DNA of 7,106 nucleotides. It comes from Spirosomataceae bacterium (GTDB lineage: Bacteria > Bacteroidota > Bacteroidia > Cytophagales > Spirosomataceae). The notes under the pieces were generated by a model. That model did no database searches. It worked only from the letters and a program-made list of their open reading frames with translations, and had not been told where the DNA came from. The translations under genes and the position numbers were made by a program. The stretch spans positions 1-7,106 of the forward strand of contig JANQUM010000166.1 of the NCBI GenBank assembly GCA_030731175.1. The letters run 5' to 3'. This document shows, one piece after another, positions 1 to 5,754 of the stretch (within the stretch, counting starts at the first letter, position 1; every line of letters starts with the position of its first letter).

Positions 1-446
1 GGCTTAAACCAATTATCAGACGGAACTACCTGAACTACGTTTCCGTAAGGATCTTTCGTCCAGCAGCAAGGATTTCCGTTTGGCATTTTTTCGGATTGTA
101 ATTTATTTTCGGAGGCAAATTTTTCAACCGAATGGCTTTTGTATTTTATCGCGAAGATACCCAAATCGCCTAATTTTGGTGGTGAAGACGGGGCAATGGG
201 TAAAGGTTGATTTGATTGCCAAATTTCGGCACCGCCGCCACCCGCCATGTTTACGGCGAGAATTGCTCGGCGTTCCCTAACAACTCCGTTTGTGTGCGGA
301 GTCATTAATTTTGCCTGTGCCACGTCGTCAAAAACCGGAACATTTAAGCCCAAAACTCGATTATACCAATCAAATGCAGCGGCGGCATCTTGTACACCAA
401 TGCCGACTTGCTGGATTCCGGTAATGTAATTTGTTATTGCCTCCAT
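1..446 (-). CDS. VOC-family (glyoxalase/dioxygenase fold) protein, 3' end outside the window
   Basis: An open frame runs from an ATG at 446 to the window edge without a stop, giving the first 148 residues. It reads as a vicinal-oxygen-chelate fold. The first beta-alpha module starts near residues 11-35 (VGIGVQD, then FDWYNRVLGL) and has a GGGAEIW strand near 70-76. The second module runs from about 93 to 147 and ends in the family signature KDPYGNVVQVV (131-141). VOC proteins are usually metal-dependent lyases, isomerases, dioxygenases or resistance proteins. Here the usual first-strand His is Gln13 and the usual Glu after 'DPxGN' is Gln139, while Glu74 is kept, so the classic metal site is altered and no substrate can be named. 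The sequence continues past residue 148, so a second VOC domain is possible. A promoter-like box lies about 40 bp upstream. Family call firm, function unknown. Confidence 0.88.
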   Translation of the reverse strand, partial: MEAITNYITGIQQVGIGVQDAAAAFDWYNRVLGLNVPVFDDVAQAKLMTPHTNGVVRERRAILAVNMAGGGGAEIWQSNQPLPIAPSSPPKLGDLGIFAIKYKSHSVEKFASENKLQSEKMPNGNPCCWTKDPYGNVVQVVPSDNWFK

Positions 447-447
447 T

Positions 448-477
448 CTGAAAATTGTAAAGTAGTTAGTAGATTTG
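448..477 (+). promoter_or_regulatory. Possible Bacteroidota-type promoter for the M1 peptidase gene
   Basis: TAGATTTG at 470-477 matches TAnnTTTG exactly, and CTG at 448-450 lies 19 bp upstream in place of TTG. The predicted start near 484 leaves a leader of about 68 nt to the ATG at 552. It lies back to back with the opposing box at 486-493, so the two promoters would share DNA and might compete. The -33 element is imperfect. Confidence 0.35.
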
Positions 478-485
478 AAAGTCTG

Positions 486-515
486 CAAACATACAAAATT
501 ATGAGTCTTGCGTAA
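486..515 (-). promoter_or_regulatory. Bacteroidota-type promoter for the VOC gene
   Basis: On the minus strand, TATGTTTG (493 down to 486) matches the Bacteroidota -7 consensus TAnnTTTG exactly. TTA at 515-513 sits 19 bp upstream, where the consensus has TTG. Transcription would start near 479, leaving about 33 nt of leader before the ATG at 446. The match is by eye only. Confidence 0.5.
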
Positions 516-551
516 AACCTTAGTTATTCCAAATTTTCTATTAGTTGATAA

Positions 552-2459
552 ATGAATAAAAAAATACTTATCCTTTTGATATCGCTTCCGTCATTCTATT
601 GCATTGCTCAGAAAGCAGTATTTCCAAAGCCGTTGAGCCAACGCATCGCAAATTACGACATTGATGTAACGTTAAATACCAAAAGTAAGCAGCTGACTGG
701 AAAGCAAAAGTTGACTTGGAAAAATACTTCGACGGACAAAATCACAGAACTACGGCTTCACATGTACCTTAATGCTTTCAAAAACGAACGCTCAACGTTC
801 ATGAAGGAATCTGACGGTGGAAGGTTACGAAGTAATAAAATGGATAAGACAAACGGTGAGAATTGGGGGAATATCCAAATCACTTCGTTCAAAACTTCAA
901 ACGGCGAAAACCTGTACGGGAAAATGAAATTTATTCAGCCCGATGATCTATATATAAACGACCAAACGGTGCTACAAGTGAAATTGGGAAAACCAATTTT
1001 ACCCAACGAAACCATCGAATTGCTGATTGATTTCAAAGCTAAATTACCCAAGATTTTTGCCAGAACCGGTTTTGCAGACAGTTACTTTTTAGTGGCTCAG
1101 TGGTTTCCGAAAATCGGGGTTTATGAAGCTGCGGGCCAACGTTACTCAGAAACGGGACAATGGAACTGCCACCAATTTCACGCCAATACGGAGTTCTACG
1201 CCGACTTCGGTAATTACGACGTACGTATTAACGTTCCTCAGGAATTTGTGATTGGTGCAGCGGGAAATTTGGTCAACGAGGTAAATCTCAAAAACAACCG
1301 CAAACTACTCACTTTTCACGCCGAAGACGTGCACGACTTTGCCTGGACCGCTTCGCCTAAATTCGTTGTTTCAACGCAGAAATGGAAACACGTAAACTTG
1401 AAAGTATTAATGCAGCCAGAGCATAAATATTTAACTTATCGCTATTTTGAAGCCGCTGAAAAAGCATTAGAATATTTTGAAAAACACGTTGGAAAATATC
1501 CGTATTCAACCTTAACGATGGTTGACCCGCCGATTGCTGGCAGCGGCTCGGGTGGCATGGAATACCCCACTTTTATTACTTGCGGTTCGTTTTGGGGCGT
1601 GGGCGAATGGGGGAAATTTCAGGAACTCGTAACCGTTCATGAAATTGGACATCAATATTTTCAAGGAATACTCGCATCAAATGAATTTGAGGAATCGTGG
1701 CTCGACGAAGGTTTTAACCAATACATGGAAGGGCGAATCATGGACGAAATGTACGGAAATGGTTCGCAGGTTGACCTTTTGGGCTTCCAAATGGGCGATG
1801 TATCATCGAGCCGACAGAGTTACGTTTCGATGAAAAACCCCGAGATTTCGGAAGTTTTTAGATTTGCTTGGAAATACCCAAAAGGTGCTTACAGTATAAT
1901 GACCTACACCAAAACCGCTACTTGGATGCGAACGCTCGAAAACTTAATCGGCAGAGAAGTAATGGACGAAATCTTGCAAACGTATTACCAACGCTGGAAA
2001 TTTCGTCACCCGTCGGGAAAGGATTTTATTGACGTAGTTAATGAAATCGTTCCGAAGAGATTAGGGAATAAATTTGGCGATTCTATGGACTGGTATTTTG
2101 AGCAAGTACTTTACAAAGCCCCTACCTGCGACTATAAAGTTACGGAAATTACGAACTCGGCGGGGTTCGGAAAATTCAAAATTGAGCGGGATGGAGAAAT
2201 GATTATCCCGACAGAAATTCAAGTAACTTTTATAGACGGAAGAAAAAAACTGATTGTTTGGGATGGCAAAGAGAGTACGAAAAAGTTTGTTTTCAAAAAG
2301 CAAATTAAAAGTGTTTGGCTCGACCCTTCTACCAAAAATTTGATGGACTTGAACGTTATAAACAACGCTAAATCAGCAATTCAAAACCAAACGGTCTTTG
2401 TAAAATACGCCGCAAAATTTCTATTTTGGATGCAAACTTACATTCAGTTCATGGGCTGA
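552..2459 (+). CDS. Secreted M1-family zinc metallopeptidase (aminopeptidase)
   Basis: This 635-residue gluzincin most likely removes N-terminal residues from peptides outside the cytoplasm. Residues 1-20 (MNKKILILLISLPSFYCIAQ) form a signal peptide typical of Bacteroidota, with likely cleavage after Gln20. Cys17 does not sit in a convincing lipobox. An M1 N-terminal beta domain follows. The substrate-binding exopeptidase motif is GGMEY (334-338, equivalent to GAMEN). The zinc site is HEIGH (His363, Glu364, His367) with the third ligand Glu386 exactly 18 residues on (HExxH-x18-E). Tyr452 in TYTKTA is the likely transition-state tyrosine. A C-terminal beta-rich part contains VTFIDGRKK and WLDP. 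The aromatic tail around 618-635 is, from memory, common in this subfamily. No type IX secretion tail is visible, so periplasmic location is the best guess. The start is the only Met that gives a full signal peptide; no clear Shine-Dalgarno is present. The stop lies 4 bp from the convergent folB stop. Confidence 0.95.
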   Translation: MNKKILILLISLPSFYCIAQKAVFPKPLSQRIANYDIDVTLNTKSKQLTGKQKLTWKNTSTDKITELRLHMYLNAFKNERSTFMKESDGGRLRSNKMDKTNGENWGNIQITSFKTSNGENLYGKMKFIQPDDLYINDQTVLQVKLGKPILPNETIELLIDFKAKLPKIFARTGFADSYFLVAQWFPKIGVYEAAGQRYSETGQWNCHQFHANTEFYADFGNYDVRINVPQEFVIGAAGNLVNEVNLKNNRKLLTFHAEDVHDFAWTASPKFVVSTQKWKHVNLKVLMQPEHKYLTYRYFEAAEKALEYFEKHVGKYPYSTLTMVDPPIAGSGSGGMEYPTFITCGSFWGVGEWGKFQELVTVHEIGHQYFQGILASNEFEESWLDEGFNQYMEGRIMDEMYGNGSQVDLLGFQMGDVSSSRQSYVSMKNPEISEVFRFAWKYPKGAYSIMTYTKTATWMRTLENLIGREVMDEILQTYYQRWKFRHPSGKDFIDVVNEIVPKRLGNKFGDSMDWYFEQVLYKAPTCDYKVTEITNSAGFGKFKIERDGEMIIPTEIQVTFIDGRKKLIVWDGKESTKKFVFKKQIKSVWLDPSTKNLMDLNVINNAKSAIQNQTVFVKYAAKFLFWMQTYIQFMG

Positions 2460-2463
2460 TTTC

Positions 2464-2814
2464 TCAACCCGAAATTTCAACTTTTGCCTTTGCACAAACT
2501 CCCCCAATTGGCGGATTGAACTTTGAAACCGTGACTTTTACGTGCTGAATATCTAAAAATTTGGCTCGCACTTCGTTGATTATTTCGTAGGCAACGTGTT
2601 CAAGCAAACGGTGGCGTTGCTGCATTACCAAGGCCACAATTCGGTAAATATCTTCGTAATTAATGGTCTCCTGCAGTTTATCAGTTTGGGCAGCTTTTTG
2701 CAAATCGGTTTCAATGGTGACGTCTATGGCGTATTTATTGCCTATTTTCTGCTCTTCATCGTAATAGCCATGGTAGGAGAAAAACTCCATTCCTTCCAAC
2801 GCAATCAAACCCAT
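2464..2814 (-). CDS. folB: Dihydroneopterin aldolase
   Basis: This 116-residue cytosolic enzyme of folate synthesis converts 7,8-dihydroneopterin to 6-hydroxymethyl-7,8-dihydropterin and glycolaldehyde. Length is normal for the family (about 115-125). Visible family features are the N-terminal FFSYHGYYDEEQKIG (11-25) with the conserved Glu (20/21), the INYEDIY segment with Tyr53, LLEHVA with the pterin-anchoring Glu72, and VSKFNPPIGG with the catalytic Lys98. All the residues I would expect for activity are present. The ATG at 2814 is preceded by GAGGT at 2825-2829, one of the few plausible Shine-Dalgarno sequences in the window. It lies 36 bp downstream of the DivIVA-like gene on the same strand and has no obvious promoter of its own, so it is probably co-transcribed. 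No other folate gene is visible. FolX or FolB-like paralogues are less likely given the intact motifs. Confidence 0.94.
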   Translation of the reverse strand: MGLIALEGMEFFSYHGYYDEEQKIGNKYAIDVTIETDLQKAAQTDKLQETINYEDIYRIVALVMQQRHRLLEHVAYEIINEVRAKFLDIQHVKVTVSKFNPPIGGVCAKAKVEISG

Positions 2815-2850
2815 TTTATCAGTTACCTCGTTTCAATTGTAAGATTATTT

Positions 2851-4716
2851 TTAGTCAATATTATCAAAAAATGAACCGCTGCCTTTATTTCGGTTGCGTT
2901 TCAAAACGTCGTCAAGCGTTGGCAAGCTACCTTTTTCCTTATCAACTTCCGATTTCTCACTTTTTTCTGACATTGCTTTCCTAATCGCACTCTTCACCTT
3001 GTTCACCTTTTCAAGCATTTCCTCGGTAATATTATCAAGGTTGTTCTCCACCGCTTTTACCGCAGGAATTTCGGCTTCTACTGTTGATTCAGACTCTTCA
3101 ACTACTGGCTGTGGCTTTTCAAAAAAACGTGAAACGGCGGGTTCTCGTTGTGCTTCAGCAATGACCTTTTGTGGCTCTTGTTTTTGCTCAACTTCTCGCC
3201 CACCAATCAATTCCTCCTGACGAAGTTCAAGTTCATCCCATCGCCCTTCGGCTGCGAGTAACGCTTGCTCCGTCCAGGTCGAAGCATCAATCATATTGAA
3301 AGTCGGACCAGCGTTTTGCAGGTGCTCTTTTATTTTATAAAGCGGGGTAGTAGCAATATCTCGGAACGTCTTAATTCCAACGTCTTTCAGTATATCTTGC
3401 ACTTTAGGCCCGATGCCTTCAATACGAGTAAGGTCATCGCCAGAAGCGATGGTAAACTCAACTTCCTGCTCAACTAATTTATTTATGGATGAAGGTATTA
3501 CAGAGGCAAGTTTCTCTTCTTCTTCTTTTGGATCAGCAAAAGTTTTAATAGCAATTTTTTCCTTTATTGAATTAATGATGCTGACATCAGGTTTTTCGTC
3601 TTCTACTTCTTCATATTTATCTTCAAAGGCTTCCTCGTATGCTTCTACTACTTCGTCTTCGTAATTTTCCTCGACTTCTTCTGTATCAGTTACTCTTTCA
3701 TCCTCGATTTCTGAAACTTCAACTTGTGCTTTTACCTCAAAAGCTTCAGGATCTTCTTCTTGAACTTCCTCCTCTACTTCAGCGGTTTCTTCTACTTCAA
3801 TTTCCTCGGTTTCCACGACCAAATCATCCTCAAGGATAATTTCATCTTCGATGGTTTCTTCATCAATATTCTCAACAAAATCACTCTTTTGCGTGGCAGT
3901 ATCTTCGTCAAAAGTTTCTACAACCTCATCCACTTCTTCTTCCGTAAGCACTTTATTACCAAGTACTTCTTCCTCAATTTCTATTTCTTCAGTTGTCTCT
4001 TCTTCAACCGACATTTCTACTAAAACATCATCAATTTCGGTAACTTCTTCTGTTATATTATTTTCTTCCTCAGTTGGCCTTACTGCAACTAATTCATTGG
4101 CCTTTTGAATTTTACTTTCAATTGCCTGAATATCAAATTTACCTTCGAAACGTTCTACGTGTTCAACTGTAGCGGTAGCAAAACCCCGCATTTGAGCGAG
4201 TAATTGTTCTTTATAATTTACAAGCGAATTGAAATCATTTTCTATTGCCCGAACATCACTCAACACGTCTTCTTTCACGTATCTCGATTGCTCATCTGCT
4301 TGCTGCATCATTGCGTTAGCATTCAAACGGGCATTCGAGAGTATTTGCTCCGCCTGCATTTTAGCTTCTGCCAAATACTTATTGGCTTGCATTTGAGCAT
4401 CTGCTACCTGCTGCTCGGCAATAACACTCGCCTCAGAGAGATTTTTTGCCGCTTGCTGATTAGCCTGTTCGGTTATCATGGTACTAGTATCTTCGGCAGT
4501 TTTCAGGGTTTTGAAAAGGGTCATTTCAATTTCCCGGAGCTTTGCCGCCTCTTTTTCAGCCAGTTCAAGCTGCATCCGCATCATTTTAGTTTCTGTCAAT
4601 ACCCTTTCCCACTCTTGAGCGAGGTTATTGATAAACATATCAACTTCCTCGATGCTGTATCCGCGGAAAGTTTTCTCAAATTCAAATTGGCGTAGTTCGA
4701 GTGGCGTAATTTTCAT
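2851..4716 (-). CDS. DivIVA-domain protein with acidic linker and helix-hairpin-helix domain
   Basis: This is a 621-residue cytosolic protein. DivIVA proteins form coiled-coil oligomers at curved membranes and recruit partners for division or polar growth; the role of this one is unknown. The DivIVA domain covers residues 1 to about 65 (MKITPLELRQFEFEKTFRGY, then SIEEVDMFI). An Ala/Gln/Glu-rich coiled coil follows to about 175. Residues 216-375 are about 47% Asp/Glu (76 of 160 by count) and must be disordered. A helix-hairpin-helix unit follows (IEGIGPKVQDILKDVGI, 432-448), with a TWTEQALLAAEGRWDEL extension (480-496) of a type seen on some Bacteroidota ribosomal L21 proteins. A disordered tail ends in GSFFDNID. 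The frame stays open up to 4824, but the DivIVA domain starts at the ATG at 4716 and a promoter-like box lies between the two, so I reject the longer start. folB follows after 36 bp. Confidence 0.9.
   Translation of the reverse strand: MKITPLELRQFEFEKTFRGYSIEEVDMFINNLAQEWERVLTETKMMRMQLELAEKEAAKLREIEMTLFKTLKTAEDTSTMITEQANQQAAKNLSEASVIAEQQVADAQMQANKYLAEAKMQAEQILSNARLNANAMMQQADEQSRYVKEDVLSDVRAIENDFNSLVNYKEQLLAQMRGFATATVEHVERFEGKFDIQAIESKIQKANELVAVRPTEEENNITEEVTEIDDVLVEMSVEEETTEEIEIEEEVLGNKVLTEEEVDEVVETFDEDTATQKSDFVENIDEETIEDEIILEDDLVVETEEIEVEETAEVEEEVQEEDPEAFEVKAQVEVSEIEDERVTDTEEVEENYEDEVVEAYEEAFEDKYEEVEDEKPDVSIINSIKEKIAIKTFADPKEEEEKLASVIPSSINKLVEQEVEFTIASGDDLTRIEGIGPKVQDILKDVGIKTFRDIATTPLYKIKEHLQNAGPTFNMIDASTWTEQALLAAEGRWDELELRQEELIGGREVEQKQEPQKVIAEAQREPAVSRFFEKPQPVVEESESTVEAEIPAVKAVENNLDNITEEMLEKVNKVKSAIRKAMSEKSEKSEVDKEKGSLPTLDDVLKRNRNKGSGSFFDNID
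3592..4071 (-). other. Acidic low-complexity segment; plus strand is a pyrimidine-rich tract
   Basis: This segment encodes residues 216-375 of the DivIVA-like protein. Glu/Asp with interspersed Val, Ile and Thr gives degenerate repeats such as EEVEE and VETEEIEVEE. At DNA level the plus strand is dominated by TTC, TCT and CTC steps, a strand-asymmetric polypyrimidine stretch of about 480 bp. The repeats are imperfect, so it is protein composition rather than a tandem DNA repeat. It generates spurious serine- or leucine-rich open frames on the plus strand. Confidence 0.8.
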
Positions 4717-4779
4717 ATCTATTTTTAGGCGTAGAGGTATTTTTTTCAGTATCGTATCAGCACACAAAGGTCTAATTGT

Positions 4780-4787
4780 CAAAAGTA
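4780..4787 (-). promoter_or_regulatory. Probable -7 promoter box for the DivIVA-like/folB operon
   Basis: On the minus strand TACTTTTG matches TAnnTTTG exactly. No good TTG lies at the 19-21 bp spacing; the nearest is 24 bp upstream (4814-4812). Transcription would begin near 4773 and give a leader of about 57 nt to the ATG at 4716. This agrees with the short start and conflicts with a start at 4824. A near match, GACCTTTG, lies at 4774-4767. On the plus strand the same 210 bp gap (4717-4926) shows only imperfect boxes for the ceramidase-like gene, such as TAGATTTA at 4853-4860. Confidence 0.4.
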
Positions 4788-4926
4788 ACGCACTTTTTTT
4801 ATAAAAAACAGCAATTTCGGGCAATTTATCGTACTCTTTTTATCTTGCGGTATAGATTTACGCAGCTTCAGACATGAACTACACCTAATCGAAAAAGTAA
4901 AATTTAAACGCTTCCCTCAGTTTTTT

Positions 4927-5754
4927 ATGTCCCGATTTACAAATTCTCCGAAAAAAATTCTGCTATTTTCTGCCGCCGCCACACTTGGTGTGTTCATCAT
5001 TTTCACCGTTTTAAATAACACTTTAAGTCCAAACTTATGGAACGGCATGGAGCTCAGCAAATCGGCTTTAACGGTAGAATATTGCGAATTTAATAATCCA
5101 GAGGCACTTTTTCACCAGAAAATAAATACGTACTCCAACCTAATTTACTTCTTTTTAGGAATGGTCATCATGTTATTTTCTAAATCAAACTTTAACGCAG
5201 ATGATTCTCAAAATAGGCTTGTAAGTTTCTCCTATCTTTCCATCCTACTCGGCGTTTGTTTTATTTATTTGAGCTTCGGAAGTGCATTTTTTCATGCTTC
5301 GTTAACATGGGCTGGCCAACGAGTTGACATGAACGGCACTTACAGCCTTAGCATCGTGACGCTTGCAATTGGGCTTTACAGCGTTTTTCATAAAGTTAAA
5401 TTATCCGAAAAATCGAAGAAAATGGTAATAGCAGGATTGGTGCTAATTATCGTTGCTTTTTACGAAATTCATCTGCGGGTTTCGAGCAGCCTTTTATTAC
5501 CTGCATTTATTTTGTGCATTTGGCTATTGACAATTATCAATTATTTTCAATTCAGAAAACAGCGTTCGCTTTTACTTGCAATTGCAAGTTTTGTACTGAT
5601 AATTGCGGCTTTGAAAGTAAGGCAATTAGACGTTGACAAAATTGGCTGTGACCCTAATTCTATTTTCCAAGGTCATTCACTTTGGCACGTTATGACCGGT
5701 GTTAGCAGTTTTTGCGGGTACGCTTTTTTTAGGTTTGAGAAAAGGTTGAAGTAG
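4927..5754 (+). CDS. Alkaline ceramidase-like membrane hydrolase (CREST superfamily)
   Basis: This is a 275-residue integral membrane protein resembling alkaline ceramidases, zinc amidases that split ceramide into sphingoid base and fatty acid. The motifs match the human ACER3 layout as I recall it. Ser119 and His123 (GSAFFHASL), Asp134 and His250/His254 (GHSLWH) reproduce the ACER3 Ser77, His81, Asp92, His217, His221 set with identical spacings of 4, 11 and 4. EYCEFNN (51-57) and NTYSNL (67-72) match the ACER calcium-site and first-helix motifs, although the equivalent of ACER3 Glu33 is Gln64. Cys53 and Cys241 sit where ACER3 has a disulfide. About eight hydrophobic segments are visible (roughly 8-29, 68-85, 98-118, 137-156, 165-181, 188-206, 213-229, 251-268). 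The first is extra relative to the seven of ACER3 and may be a signal anchor. Substrate is inferred; other CREST hydrolase activities are possible. The 3' end overlaps the convergent WD40 gene. Confidence 0.86.
   Translation: MSRFTNSPKKILLFSAAATLGVFIIFTVLNNTLSPNLWNGMELSKSALTVEYCEFNNPEALFHQKINTYSNLIYFFLGMVIMLFSKSNFNADDSQNRLVSFSYLSILLGVCFIYLSFGSAFFHASLTWAGQRVDMNGTYSLSIVTLAIGLYSVFHKVKLSEKSKKMVIAGLVLIIVAFYEIHLRVSSSLLLPAFILCIWLLTIINYFQFRKQRSLLLAIASFVLIIAALKVRQLDVDKIGCDPNSIFQGHSLWHVMTGVSSFCGYAFFRFEKRLK

Noticed and set aside
568..602. Lipoprotein signal on the M1 peptidase (Cys17)
   Set aside because: SFYC does not fit the lipobox, and cleavage after CIAQ as an ordinary signal peptide is more typical for Bacteroidota.
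2413..2428. Inverted repeat CAAAAT-TTCT-ATTTTG near the end of the M1 peptidase gene as a terminator
   Set aside because: It lies inside coding sequence, is AT-only apart from its ends and is not followed by a T run.
3592..4071. Tandem repeat or CRISPR-like array in the pyrimidine-rich tract
   Set aside because: The units are irregular in length and sequence, and the pattern follows from an acidic protein reading frame.
3413..4108. Several serine- or leucine-rich open frames on the plus strand within the DivIVA-like gene
   Set aside because: They are antisense shadows of the GAA/GAG-rich acidic region, with low-complexity products and no recognisable domain.
4204..4695. 163-codon plus-strand frame opposite the DivIVA and coiled-coil region
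   Set aside because: It is fully antisense to a well-supported coding region, and its His/Cys/Leu/Phe-rich product matches no family I know.
4717..4824. N-terminal extension of the DivIVA-like gene to an ATG at 4824
   Set aside because: The extra 36 residues do not resemble DivIVA, the canonical domain starts exactly at the ATG at 4716, and a perfect -7 box (4787-4780) lies inside the extension.
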